This document shows, in pieces, positions 1 to 8,657 of a stretch of 40,992 bases of DNA (position 1 is the first letter of the stretch; the number at the start of each line of letters is the position of its first letter). The stretch covers positions 106,490-147,481 of the forward strand of contig NZ_JAJHUO010000030.1 of assembly GCF_020859565.1 (NCBI RefSeq), given 5' to 3'. Both the position numbers and the translations under genes were made by a program. This DNA comes from Saccharothrix luteola (GTDB taxonomy: Bacteria; Actinomycetota; Actinomycetes; Mycobacteriales; Pseudonocardiaceae). The notes under the pieces were generated by a model. That model made no database searches. It was not told the DNA's origin and saw only the letters and a list, made by a program, of their open reading frames with translations.

Positions 1-26
1 CTAGATCTGGTGGGCGGGGTGGGTTT

Positions 27-92
27 GGGGGGGTGGGGGGGGGGGGGGGGGGGGGGGCGGGGGCCCCGGGGCGGGCGGGGGGGGGCCCCGCA
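27..92. other. G-homopolymer tract, probable sequencing artefact
   Basis: This stretch is almost entirely G with a few C and T interruptions. It sits where the signal peptide of the following subtilase should be encoded. The neighbouring paralogue has a normal signal peptide and propeptide start here, so the natural sequence has most likely been replaced by no-signal G calls or a misassembly. The opening bases 1-26 are also G-rich and should not be trusted. Confidence 0.8.
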
Positions 93-3000
93 CCACCACC
101 GGACCGCGTCGACGGCGAGCGGCACACCGTCACCCTGATCACCGGCGACCGGGTCGTCGTCGCCGGCCACGCGCTCCTGTCGGTCACGCCGGGTCGGGAC
201 CGCGACGGCATCACGTTCCACCGGTTCCTGCGCGACGGCCGCTTGCACGTCATCCCGCGCGACGTCGCCCGGCCGCTCGCCGACGGCAAGCTGGACCTGC
301 GGCTGTTCGACGTGACCGGGCTCGTGGACGCGGGCTACGACGACGCGCGCCGCGACACCGTGCCCTTGATCATCACCGGCGACCAGCCGCGCACCGGCGG
401 CGTCCAGGTCACCCGCGCGCTGCCCACCATCGGTTCGGTGGCCGCGCGCACCGCGAAGTCCGAGGCCGGCACGGCGTTCCAGGGCCTGGTGAACGACCCG
501 GGCGTGCGGAAGATCTGGTTGGACGGCATCCGCAAGCCCAGCCTCGACCGCTCGGTCGCCCAGATCGGCGCGCCGACGGCGTGGCAGGCCGGGTACACCG
601 GCAAGGGCGTGAAGGTCGCCGTGCTCGACAGCGGTGTGGACCAGACGCACCCCGACCTGGTCGGCCGCGAGGTCGTCGAGCGCAACTTCACCGAAGACCC
701 CGACAACAGCGACCTGGTCGGCCACGGCACGCACGTCGCCGCCACGGTCGCGAGCGCGGGCGAGAAGTACCGGGGTGTCGCGCCGGACGCGCAGATCCTC
801 GACGGCAAGGTGTGCTCGTTGAACTGCGCCGAGTCCTGGATCGTCGACGGCATGCAGTGGGCCGCCGACCAGGGCGCCGACGTGATCAACATGAGCCTCG
901 GCGGCACGGACACCCCGGACGTCGACCCGCTGGAGCAGGCCATCGAGACCCTGTCCGCGCGGACCGGCACCCTGTTCGTGGTCGCGGCGGGCAACTCCGG
1001 CCGCCCCGAGACGCTGAGCTCGCCGGCCAGCGCGGACGCGGCGCTCGCCGTCGGCGCGGTCGAGCGGGACGACGCCATCGCGGACTTCTCCAGCCGAGGA
1101 CCCCGCGTCGGCGACGGCGCGCCGAGGCCCGACATCACCGCGCCCGGCGTGGACATCGTCGCGGCCAAGTCCGGCACCGGCCGGATCGGCACACCGGTGG
1201 GAGACAAGCACGTCGCCGTGTCGGGCACGTCCATGGCCACACCGCACGTGGCGGGCGCGGCGGCGTTGATCGCCCAGCAACACCCCGACTGGAACGGCGC
1301 GCAGATCAAGGCCGCGCTCATGGCCTCCGCCAAGCACAACCCGGCGCTCACCGCGTTCGACCAGGGCACCGGCCGCGTCGACCTCACCAAGGCCATCACC
1401 ACCACGGTGACCGCCGACCCGCCGTCGCTCGCCCTCGGCCTGCAGCAGTGGCCGCACGACGACGACGTCGCCACCAGCAAGGAGTTCGCCCTCCGCAACA
1501 CCGGCACGCAGCCGGTCACGCTGGACCTCGCGATCGACGCGAAGGGCCCCGGCGGCGCGCCCGTGCCGGCCGGCGTGTTCACCGTCAGCCCCGCCACGGT
1601 CACCGTGCCCGCGGGTGGCGAGGCGAAGGCCACCGTCACCGCAGACACCAAGGCGGCGACCGTCGACGGCGCGTACAGCGGCACGGTCGTGGCCTCCGGC
1701 GGCGGCGTAGAGCTGCGCGTGCCGGTCGGCGTGAACCGCGAGGTCGAGAGCTACGACGTCACGTTCGAGTTCATCGACGCGGAGGGCAGGCCCGCGGTCG
1801 ACTACTTCGCGTTCGTCATCGGCCTGGACAACGACAAGGTCCTCTTCCCGAGCGGTGACGGCGGGAAGGCCACCGCCCGGCTGCCCGTCGGCGAGTACCT
1901 GGTCGTGAACGAGGTGCTGACCGACGGGACGAAGGCCGCCGTGCTGCCGCAGCCCAGCCTGCGGGTCAACCGCGACACCACGTCGGTCGTCGCGGACGCC
2001 CGGAGGGCGAAACCGGTCTCCATCACCTTCCCCGACCCGCGGGCCGAGGCGCCGCTCGGCGACCTGCTGCTCACCCGCAGCCGTGACGGCAGGCTGGTGG
2101 CCGCCATCGGCGGGGTGTACGCGGGCGGCTTCGGCAACGTGTCGATCGGGCACCTCGGCCCCGAGCTGCCCGCCGAGGACTTCTCCGTGCTGGTGAACAC
2201 GCACGCCACCGGCACACCGGTCGGCGCCACCCCGGTGACCTACCGGTTCGCGTGGGTCGAGCGCGGCCGGGCGCCCACGGGTTTCGTCCGCGCGCCGACC
2301 AAGCGGGAACTGGCCGAGGTGCGGTCGGAGTTCGCCGCCGGTCCGGCGGGCAAGGAGCACCGCTTCGCGGGCTTCCCCGTGCTACCGGGCGGGCTGGGCG
2401 GTCTCGGCGTCGAGGCCGCGGTGACCGCGCCGGGTCGGTCCCTCGACTACGCCACCACGGCACCGGGCGTCGAGTGGGCGTGGTCGCTCGCGCAGTTCGG
2501 GTCAGGAGGGATCGAGGCGCAACTGGACTCGCCGCTGCGGACGCACCAGCCGGGGCGCACGTACCACCAACGGTTCAACCGCCCGGTGTTCGGGCCGGCC
2601 ATGCCCGCCGCGCCGTTCCCGTACCTGGCCAGGTCCGGTGACCTGGTCGACTTCTCCCTGCCGCTGTTCGGCGACCGGGACGGCAACTCCGGCCGGTCGG
2701 TGACGTCGTCGGCGCGGACCACGTTGCTGCGCAACGGGACCGTGGTCGGTGAGACGGGCGAGCCGGCCGCCGGTCGGTTCCTCGTGCCGCCGGGGGCGGC
2801 GGACTTCCGCGTCGAGGCGGAGGGCGTGCGCGCGCCGGGCGTCTCGGAGTTCTCCACGGCGGTCAGCGGTGCGTGGACGTTCCGCTCGGACACCGTCACG
2901 GGTGACCGGTTCGCGCCGCTGCCGTTGACCGTGGTCCGGTTCACGCCCGCGCTCGACGCGAACGGCGTCGCGCCCGCCGGCCGGGTGCTGCGGGTGCCGC

Positions 3001-3227
3001 TCGTGGTCGAGCAGCAGCCGGGCGCGGCCAACGGCCGGGTCGACCGGGTCGCCGTCGAGGTGTCGTTCGACGACGGCAAGTCGTGGTCGTCGGCGGCGGT
3101 GGTCGGGCGCACCGCCTTCGTGCGCAACCCCGCGACGGCCGGGGACGCCTCGTTGCGCGTCAAGGGCTCCGATCGCAACGGCAACACGTTCGAGCAGACC
3201 GTGATCCGGGCCTACCGGATCGGTTGA
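33..3227 (+). CDS. S8 family subtilisin-like serine peptidase, 5' end corrupted
   Basis: This is a large secreted subtilase predicted to cut proteins outside the cell. As read it is 1064 residues, but about the first 22 are Gly/Pro/Ala from the G-run artefact; trustworthy sequence begins near base 95. The N-terminal region has the TVTLITGD motif typical of the propeptide of large actinobacterial subtilases. The catalytic triad is visible: Asp199 in AVLDSGVD, His231 in GHGTHVAA and Ser400 in SGTSMATPH, with the oxyanion Asn321 in AAGNSG. About 600 residues of beta-rich C-terminal region follow, ending in a domain with FDDGKSW and KGSDRNGNTFEQ. It is closely similar along its length to the gene just downstream, so the pair is a tandem duplication. 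The frame stays open to base 3, so the true start and signal peptide lie in or upstream of the damaged part. The substrate is unknown. Confidence 0.9.
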   Translation: MGGGGGGGAGAPGRAGGGPAPPPDRVDGERHTVTLITGDRVVVAGHALLSVTPGRDRDGITFHRFLRDGRLHVIPRDVARPLADGKLDLRLFDVTGLVDAGYDDARRDTVPLIITGDQPRTGGVQVTRALPTIGSVAARTAKSEAGTAFQGLVNDPGVRKIWLDGIRKPSLDRSVAQIGAPTAWQAGYTGKGVKVAVLDSGVDQTHPDLVGREVVERNFTEDPDNSDLVGHGTHVAATVASAGEKYRGVAPDAQILDGKVCSLNCAESWIVDGMQWAADQGADVINMSLGGTDTPDVDPLEQAIETLSARTGTLFVVAAGNSGRPETLSSPASADAALAVGAVERDDAIADFSSRGPRVGDGAPRPDITAPGVDIVAAKSGTGRIGTPVGDKHVAVSGTSMATPHVAGAAALIAQQHPDWNGAQIKAALMASAKHNPALTAFDQGTGRVDLTKAITTTVTADPPSLALGLQQWPHDDDVATSKEFALRNTGTQPVTLDLAIDAKGPGGAPVPAGVFTVSPATVTVPAGGEAKATVTADTKAATVDGAYSGTVVASGGGVELRVPVGVNREVESYDVTFEFIDAEGRPAVDYFAFVIGLDNDKVLFPSGDGGKATARLPVGEYLVVNEVLTDGTKAAVLPQPSLRVNRDTTSVVADARRAKPVSITFPDPRAEAPLGDLLLTRSRDGRLVAAIGGVYAGGFGNVSIGHLGPELPAEDFSVLVNTHATGTPVGATPVTYRFAWVERGRAPTGFVRAPTKRELAEVRSEFAAGPAGKEHRFAGFPVLPGGLGGLGVEAAVTAPGRSLDYATTAPGVEWAWSLAQFGSGGIEAQLDSPLRTHQPGRTYHQRFNRPVFGPAMPAAPFPYLARSGDLVDFSLPLFGDRDGNSGRSVTSSARTTLLRNGTVVGETGEPAAGRFLVPPGAADFRVEAEGVRAPGVSEFSTAVSGAWTFRSDTVTGDRFAPLPLTVVRFTPALDANGVAPAGRVLRVPLVVEQQPGAANGRVDRVAVEVSFDDGKSWSSAAVVGRTAFVRNPATAGDASLRVKGSDRNGNTFEQTVIRAYRIG

Positions 3228-3241
3228 GCACGGTCGTGTGA

Positions 3242-3279
3242 CGAGAGGGGGCGTTCGCTCGATCGGATGCCCCCTCTCG
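3242..3279 (+). terminator. Hairpin terminator after the first subtilase
   Basis: A perfect 11-bp stem (3242-3252 with 3269-3279, arms CGAGAGGGGGC/GCCCCCTCTCG) encloses a 16-nt loop, 15 bases after the stop codon. There is no clear T tract, which is common for actinobacterial terminators. Confidence 0.75.
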
Positions 3280-3372
3280 CGAACTATCGACGGTGAGTGA
3301 GCACCAACTGACCCATTCGAGGGGTTAACTTCCCACAAAGAGACGCTGTCTTCACCCTGACGGGTGGATAGC

Positions 3373-3397
3373 GTCGAAGTCGTTGGGGGGCTTCGAC
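3373..3397 (+). promoter_or_regulatory. Hairpin in the leader of the second subtilase
   Basis: GTCGAAG at 3373-3379 pairs with CTTCGAC at 3391-3397 around a G-rich 11-nt loop, about 90 bases before the start codon. A GATAGC element at 3367-3372 could be a -10 box, which would place the hairpin at the 5' end of the transcript. A role in mRNA stability or regulation is inference only. Confidence 0.3.
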
Positions 3398-3489
3398 TGT
3401 TCCGGTACTCCGCCGCACCGTGAGCCGGCGGTGCCTTCCGACTGCGCGCGTTTCCGCAGCGCGACAACCAGATTCGGGAGGTATCTGCG

Positions 3490-6400
3490 TTGACGTCGAG
3501 ATCACGAAGGCTCGGGGCCGGGTGGGCGGCCACCGTCCTCGCCGCCGGGCTCACGGCAGGCGCGGCAACGGGGGTTGCCGCCGCCACACCGGAGCGGCAC
3601 GACCGGCCCGCCGGGCACACGCCGGCGACCGTCACCCTCATCACGGGCGACAAGGTCCTGCTCACCGGACCCACGTCCGGCTCGCTCCAGGCCGGCCCCG
3701 GCCGCGAGCGGGTCGTCTTCCACACGTTCCACCGGGACGGCAACCTGCACGTGGTGCCGGCCGACGCCGCCGCGGCGGTGGCCACCGGCAAGCTGGACCT
3801 GCGCCTGTTCGACGTGACCGGGCTGGTCGAAGCCGGTTACGACGACGCGCGCCGCGACACGCTGCCGCTGATCATCACCGGCGACCAGCCGCGTGCCGGC
3901 GGCGTCCACGTCACCCGCGCGCTGCCCACCGTCGGCGCGGTCGCCGCGCGGACCGCGAAGGCCGACGCCGGCACGACGTTCCAGGCCCTGGTGAACGACC
4001 CGGGCGTGCGGAAGGTCTGGCTCGACGGCCTGCGCCAACCGAGCCTCGACCGCTCCACCGCCCAGATCGGCGCGCCGACCGCGTGGCAGGCCGGGCACAC
4101 CGGCAAGGGCGTCAAGGTCGCGGTCCTCGACGGCGGCGTCGACGGCACGCACCCCGACCTGACGGGCAAGGAGGTCGCGGAGCAGAACTTCACCGAGGAC
4201 CCCGACGCCACCGACGTGGACGGCCACGGCACGCACGTCGCCGCGACCATCGCCAGCTCCGGGACCGAGTACCGGGGCGTCGCGCCGGACGCGCAGATCC
4301 TCGACGGCAAGGTGTGCATCCTCCAGGGCTGCGCCGAGTCGTGGATCCTCGGCGGCATGCAGTGGGCCGTCGACCAGGGCGCCGACGTGGTCAACCTGAG
4401 CCTGGGCGGCAACGACTCACCCGGCCTCGACCCGCTGGAAGAAGCCGTGAACACGCTGTCCGCCCAGAGCGGCACGCTGTTCGTGATCGCCGCGGGCAAC
4501 GCGGGCCGTCCCGGGACGGTCGGCTCACCGGGCAGCGCCGACGCCGCGCTCACCGTCGGCGCGGTCGAGCGCGACGACACCATCGCGTACTTCTCCAGCC
4601 GCGGCCCCCGCGTCGGCGACGGCGCGGTCAAGCCCGACATCACCGCGCCGGGCGTGGACATCGTCGCGGCGAAGGCCGCCACCGGCAGCATCGGCACGCC
4701 CGTGGACGAGAACCACGTGGCGCTGTCCGGCACCTCCATGGCCACGCCGCACGTCGCGGGCGCGGCGGCGTTGATCGCCCAGCAGCACCCGGACTGGACG
4801 GGCGCGCGGATCAAGGCCGCGCTCATGGCCTCGGCCAAGCACAACCCGGCGCTGACGGCGTTCGACCAGGGCGCGGGCCGGGTCGACCTGGCCAAGGCCA
4901 TCACCGCCTCGGTGACGACGGACCCCGTCAGCCTCTCCATGGGCGTCCAGCAGTGGCCGCACACCGACGACACGCCGGTCGCCAAGGAGCTGACCTACCG
5001 CAACAGCGGCGCCGCGCCGGTCACCTTCCCGGTGTCCGTCGACGCCAAGGGCCCGGACGGCAAGCCCGCGCCCGCGGGCATGTTCACCGTCGCACCGGCC
5101 ACCGTCACCGTGCCCGCCGGCGGTGAGGCCAAGGTGACCGTCACCGCCGACACCAAGGTCGGCGCGGTCGACGGCGCGTTCTCCGGCACGGTCGTCGCCG
5201 GTGACGTCCTGCGCACGCCGGTGGCCGTCGACCGCGAGGTCGAGAGCTACGACCTCACCGCGACGTTCCTCGACGCCGACGGCCAGGCGCCCAGCAGTTA
5301 CACCGGCACCCTGATGGGCGTGGACAACGACACGTTCACGTTCCTCGAGGACACCGACAACACCGTGACCACCCGCCTGCCCAAGGGCGAGTACATGGTG
5401 TCCGCCACGGTGGTCACCGGTGACGTGGCGGACGGCCGGATCGCCGTGCTGCCGCAGCCCTCGTTGACGGTCACCGGGACCGCCACCCTCACCTTCGACG
5501 CCCGCGCCGCCAAACCCTTCAAGATCACACCGCCCGACCCGGACGCGGTGGCGATGATCGGCGACATCGGCTTCGACCGCACGGTCGGCGACCGGCGAAC
5601 CGGGTACGGCGTAGCGTTCTTCGACGGGTTCCCGGAGCACATGACGGTCGCCCACAGCGGTCCGGAACTGCCCGCCGACCAGCTCGAAGTCATGATCGGC
5701 GCCCAGTACGAGGGCAAGCCGGTCGACGGCGCGCACGTCGCCTACCGGTTCGCGTGGATCGAGCACGGCCGGGTGCCCACCGGGTTCGTCCGCGCGCCCG
5801 CCAAGCGCGAGCTGGCCGAGGTCCGGACGAAGTTCGGCCCCGGCCCCGCCGCCGACGAGTTCATCCACGGCGGCAGCGCGATCGGTCCGAGCGGCTCCGG
5901 TGGCTGGTCCGTGCTGTTCCCGGTGAAGCCGGGCAGCACCGCGATCGACTACGTCGCCACCGCCGACCTCAAGTGGATCTGGCGGTTCGCCCAGCTCCAG
6001 GGCGAGTTCGACTTCGTCGCGGACTACCAGTCGCCCGACCGCACCTACCGGCCCGGCGAGCGCGGCCGGGAGAGCTTCAACTTCCCGGTCTACGGTCCCG
6101 GTCTGCCCGTGTCGCGCTTCGAGTACCTCTCCCGGATCGACGATCACATCCTCGTGCAGGTGCCGTTGCTCAACGACGGCGCGAACAACCTGGGCGGGTC
6201 CGCCTACGAGACCGCGCGCACCGCGCTCTACCGCGACGGGACCAAGATCGGCGAGGTCGCGGAGCCGCGCGGGCAGTTCACCGTGCCCGGTGGCGCGGCG
6301 GACTACCGCGCGGAGGTCGACGTCGTCCGGGCGCCGGGCATCTCCGAGCTGAGCTCGCGGGTCACCGGCGCGTGGACGTTCCGCTCGGACACCGTGCCCG

Positions 6401-6729
6401 CCGGTGAGCTCCGCAAGCTGCCGATCTCGGTCGTGCGGTTCACTCCCGAGCTCGACGCGAACGGCGGCGCGCCCGCCGGACGCGTGCTGCGCATCCCGCT
6501 GACCGTGCAGCAGCAACAGGGCGCCGACCACGGCCGCGTGCGCAAGGTCGAGGTCGAGGTGTCGTTCGACGACGGCAAGACGTGGTCCAAGGTGCCCGTC
6601 GTCGGTGGCGCGGCGCTCGTGCGCAACGCCGACCGGGCGGGCTTCGCGTCCTTGCGCGCCAAGGGCTCGGACAGCTCGGGCAACACGTTCGAGCACTCGG
6701 TGATCCGGGCCTACCGGCTCACCCGGTAA
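3490..6729 (+). CDS. S8 family subtilisin-like serine peptidase
   Basis: This is a secreted subtilase of 1079 residues and the intact member of the tandem pair. The TTG start at 3490 is supported by GGGAGG at 3476-3481 and by the signal peptide it creates: arginines at 4-7, then a hydrophobic run to about residue 32. A propeptide-like region with ATVTLITGD follows. The catalytic residues are Asp214 (AVLDGGVD), His246 (GHGTHVAA) and Ser416 (SGTSMATPH), with oxyanion Asn337. A long C-terminal part of about 600 residues is probably several beta-sandwich domains that bind substrate or the cell surface. Active-site blocks are nearly identical to the upstream copy; differences concentrate after about residue 600, for example in the PSSYTGTLMGVDND and SPDRTYRPGER stretches. 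The gap between the genes holds a terminator and a new leader, so they are transcribed separately. The physiological substrate cannot be read from sequence. Confidence 0.95.
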   Translation: MTSRSRRLGAGWAATVLAAGLTAGAATGVAAATPERHDRPAGHTPATVTLITGDKVLLTGPTSGSLQAGPGRERVVFHTFHRDGNLHVVPADAAAAVATGKLDLRLFDVTGLVEAGYDDARRDTLPLIITGDQPRAGGVHVTRALPTVGAVAARTAKADAGTTFQALVNDPGVRKVWLDGLRQPSLDRSTAQIGAPTAWQAGHTGKGVKVAVLDGGVDGTHPDLTGKEVAEQNFTEDPDATDVDGHGTHVAATIASSGTEYRGVAPDAQILDGKVCILQGCAESWILGGMQWAVDQGADVVNLSLGGNDSPGLDPLEEAVNTLSAQSGTLFVIAAGNAGRPGTVGSPGSADAALTVGAVERDDTIAYFSSRGPRVGDGAVKPDITAPGVDIVAAKAATGSIGTPVDENHVALSGTSMATPHVAGAAALIAQQHPDWTGARIKAALMASAKHNPALTAFDQGAGRVDLAKAITASVTTDPVSLSMGVQQWPHTDDTPVAKELTYRNSGAAPVTFPVSVDAKGPDGKPAPAGMFTVAPATVTVPAGGEAKVTVTADTKVGAVDGAFSGTVVAGDVLRTPVAVDREVESYDLTATFLDADGQAPSSYTGTLMGVDNDTFTFLEDTDNTVTTRLPKGEYMVSATVVTGDVADGRIAVLPQPSLTVTGTATLTFDARAAKPFKITPPDPDAVAMIGDIGFDRTVGDRRTGYGVAFFDGFPEHMTVAHSGPELPADQLEVMIGAQYEGKPVDGAHVAYRFAWIEHGRVPTGFVRAPAKRELAEVRTKFGPGPAADEFIHGGSAIGPSGSGGWSVLFPVKPGSTAIDYVATADLKWIWRFAQLQGEFDFVADYQSPDRTYRPGERGRESFNFPVYGPGLPVSRFEYLSRIDDHILVQVPLLNDGANNLGGSAYETARTALYRDGTKIGEVAEPRGQFTVPGGAADYRAEVDVVRAPGISELSSRVTGAWTFRSDTVPAGELRKLPISVVRFTPELDANGGAPAGRVLRIPLTVQQQQGADHGRVRKVEVEVSFDDGKTWSKVPVVGGAALVRNADRAGFASLRAKGSDSSGNTFEHSVIRAYRLTR

Positions 6730-6741
6730 CCGCGGACCGGT

Positions 6742-6775
6742 GCGGAGGGGCGTCCGAGTTCGGGCGTCCCTCCGC
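6742..6775. terminator. Bidirectional hairpin terminator between convergent genes
   Basis: An almost fully paired hairpin of about 16 bp with two G-T wobbles (arms starting GCGGAGGGG and ending CCCTCCGC) has only a two-base centre. It lies between the second subtilase and the convergent YbaB-like gene and could stop transcription from both sides. Confidence 0.75.
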
Positions 6776-6780
6776 CCGGG

Positions 6781-7356
6781 TCACCACGTGTCCTTGCGGT
6801 AGATCGAGCCACCTTCGTCCGGGTCGTCGTCCACCGGCGGGCGGCGCGCGGGTGGCGGCGGCTGCTGCTGGAACGGCTGCGGCGGGGGCGGCGGCTGGGG
6901 GTGGTTCCGCACCGGCTGCTGGAACGTCCGGGGCGGCTGCTCGTACTGCTGCGGCCCACCAGGTCCACCCGGTCCCGGCCCCGGCCCACCCGGTCCGGGC
7001 ATCCCCGGCACGACTGGCGGCGTCGGGCCGAGGCCCAGCTCGGCGGGGTCGATCGAGCTGTCCTCCAACAGCGGCGCGGCCAGCGCCTGCACCTGCTTCG
7101 ACGCCTCCGCCGACGCCTGGAACACCAGGTTCAGCAGGTTCGCGGCCAGCTCGCGGCCGTTGCGCAGGGCCCGGTCGTCGATGCGCAGGTCGACCAGTTG
7201 GCCGTTCGCGGTCACGGTCGCGGTCAGCAACCCGTCACCGGACTTCCTGGTCACCCGCAGCCCGGCCAGCTGCCCCTGCAGTTCGCCCGCCTGCTGCTGC
7301 TTCTGCTCGGCGAGTTCGGTGATCCGCGCCAGCTTCTGTTCGAGATCTTCTCGCAT
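6781..7356 (-). CDS. YbaB/EbfC-like nucleoid-associated protein with Pro/Gln-rich tail
   Basis: This 191-residue protein has two parts. Residues 1-90 look like a YbaB/EbfC core: an N-terminal helix rich in Q, E and K (LARITELAEQKQQQAGEL), a beta hairpin (LLTATVTANGQLVDLRID), then a long helix (ELAANLLNLVFQASAEAS). YbaB proteins form dimers that bind DNA. The rest is a low-complexity Gly/Pro/Gln-rich tail, probably disordered, ending in the charged VDDDPDEGGSIYRKDTW. The ATG at 7356 follows a GAGGG ribosome site; the frame stays open upstream but the extra residues show no family similarity. The gene diverges from an EspC/WXG cassette, and a YbaB-like gene also leads the cassette at 22602, so the link with secretion-associated genes is recurrent here. 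DNA binding is inferred from fold resemblance. Confidence 0.85.
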   Translation of the reverse strand: MREDLEQKLARITELAEQKQQQAGELQGQLAGLRVTRKSGDGLLTATVTANGQLVDLRIDDRALRNGRELAANLLNLVFQASAEASKQVQALAAPLLEDSSIDPAELGLGPTPPVVPGMPGPGGPGPGPGGPGGPQQYEQPPRTFQQPVRNHPQPPPPPQPFQQQPPPPARRPPVDDDPDEGGSIYRKDTW

Positions 7357-7419
7357 CGCGCCCTCGATCCGCTGTACTACTGTCTGCCGCAGGCTAGTGC
7401 ACCGAACGGCGGCGCAATT

Positions 7420-7450
7420 CGCGATCCGGTGGAACCAGAGCGTGATCGCG
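7420..7450. promoter_or_regulatory. Inverted repeat in the divergent YbaB/EspC intergenic region
   Basis: CGCGATC (7420-7426) and GATCGCG (7444-7450) form a 7-bp inverted repeat with a 17-nt spacer in the 129-bp gap between the divergent genes. It could be an operator, but there is no independent support. Confidence 0.25.
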
Positions 7451-7485
7451 ACCGTCCGAGGGTTCGATATCGGGGAGGTGGCGCG

Positions 7486-7836
7486 ATGACGGCGAAGTTC
7501 GACGTCAAGCTCGACGGCATCCTGGAGTTCGCGGGCACGTCGGTCCGCCGGGGAGACCGGTTCGACCAGGTCATGGCCGCTCTGGAGGCCGCCAAGGTCG
7601 GCCGCGAGTCGTTCGGCAAGATGCCGTCCAGCGGCGACATCCACGCCTCGTACGAAGAGCGCGTGACCTCGACCATGAACGATCTCAAGGAATGCGCCGA
7701 GGCCATGCGCGACATCGCCGAATCGGTGCGCGACACCGCCGAGGACTACCAGGGCGTCGACGGCGGAATCGGAGAGATCCTCACAGACATCGTCCAAGGC
7801 CTCGAAGGTCTGACGATTCCGAAGGTGGGCGGATGA
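7486..7836 (+). CDS. EspC-like type VII secretion target-type helical protein
   Basis: This 116-residue protein is predicted to be mostly helical, without cysteine pairs or a signal peptide. ATG 7486 is preceded by a strong ribosome site, GGGGAGG at 7472-7478. Two amphipathic helices are visible, about residues 22-46 and 55-90 (SYEERVTSTMNDLKECAEAM), separated by a Ser/Gly turn. This is the size and layout of EspC/WXG-type small proteins that pair with a partner and leave the cell by type VII secretion. The stop overlaps the next start (ATGA), so it is translationally coupled to a WXG protein, and the cassette at 22602-24908 has the same EspC-then-WXG order. The sequence is too divergent for a firm family call, and no secretion ATPase is in the window, so actual secretion is inference. 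Confidence 0.75.
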   Translation: MTAKFDVKLDGILEFAGTSVRRGDRFDQVMAALEAAKVGRESFGKMPSSGDIHASYEERVTSTMNDLKECAEAMRDIAESVRDTAEDYQGVDGGIGEILTDIVQGLEGLTIPKVGG

Positions 7837-8657
7837 GTCCCAGCACGACCGTCGAGGTCAACAACAAGATCGAGACTTTCCTGAACGGCTGCCCCGGCCC
7901 GGTCCAGGGCATCATCCGGCCGCTGCTGAACCCGTTCCTGGAAGCCATCGACTGGGTCGCGGGCGATCCGGACGACCTGATCCGCGCGGCCGACGCATGG
8001 GAGAAGGCCGCCACCGACATCCGCGCGATCGTGTCGGACGAGGCGAGCGCCCGGCAGGCCGTCAGCGGCGTGTGGCAGGGCCCGGCGGCGGACAAGTTCA
8101 ACGGCAGGCTGACCGAGATCGAGGAGCAGATCGACCAGCTCGCCCAGAACGTCCAGGACACGTCCGGGATGCTGGTCGAGGCCGCCAAGGGCTGCGTCGA
8201 CTCGGCGAACCTGATCATCGACCTCGTCATCGACCTGATCATGATGTTGGTGACCGACCTGCTGGTGAGCCTCGCGCTCTCGGTGGTCAGCTTCGGCGCG
8301 TCGCTGGCCGCCGGCGCCGCCGCGGCCGCCGCCAAGGCCGCGGCCACCCTCGGCAAGGTCTTCAAGATCGTGAAGAAGCTGGCCGACCTGCTGATGAAGC
8401 TCTCGAACATGCTGCGCAAGCTGGCCGACGCCGCCAAGGCGTACAAGGCGGGCTTGAAGGCGATCAAGGCGCTGAAGAAGGCAGCGGGCACGTTCAGCAA
8501 GGAAGGCATCGCGCTCGGCGTGGCCAAGTCGATCTACACCGCGCCGGTGCGCATCCCGCTGGGCCAGGTGCTGGGCGAATCGGTGCCGGGCGGACCGGCG
8601 GGCGGCCTGTTCAACATGGGCAAGGACGTCTACAACTACGCGACCGACGACGACTGA
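7833..8657 (+). CDS. WXG100-like protein with hydrophobic segment
   Basis: This 274-residue protein carries a WXG motif, Trp81-Gln-Gly83, in VSGVWQGPAADKF, placed between two helices as in WXG100/ESAT-6 proteins. The helices are AADAWEKAATDIRAIV (about 52-68) and a Leu/Glu/Gln-rich helix at about 92-120. From about 125 to 170 the protein is strongly hydrophobic (IIDLVIDLIMMLVTDLLVSL, then Ala-rich), suggesting one or two membrane-inserting helices. The C-terminal third is Lys/Ala/Leu-rich and basic. The layout matches long WXG proteins that act as secreted substrates or membrane-active toxins, but no enzymatic domain is visible. It overlaps the genes on both sides by 4 and 1 bases, so the three genes form an operon. 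Confidence 0.8.
   Translation: MSPSTTVEVNNKIETFLNGCPGPVQGIIRPLLNPFLEAIDWVAGDPDDLIRAADAWEKAATDIRAIVSDEASARQAVSGVWQGPAADKFNGRLTEIEEQIDQLAQNVQDTSGMLVEAAKGCVDSANLIIDLVIDLIMMLVTDLLVSLALSVVSFGASLAAGAAAAAAKAAATLGKVFKIVKKLADLLMKLSNMLRKLADAAKAYKAGLKAIKALKKAAGTFSKEGIALGVAKSIYTAPVRIPLGQVLGESVPGGPAGGLFNMGKDVYNYATDDD

Noticed and set aside
4525..6696. A 723-codon open frame on the minus strand
   Set aside because: It is the mirror of the second subtilase gene; GC-rich codon bias leaves the opposite strand open. The product is Arg/Gly/Asp/Val low-complexity with no motif.
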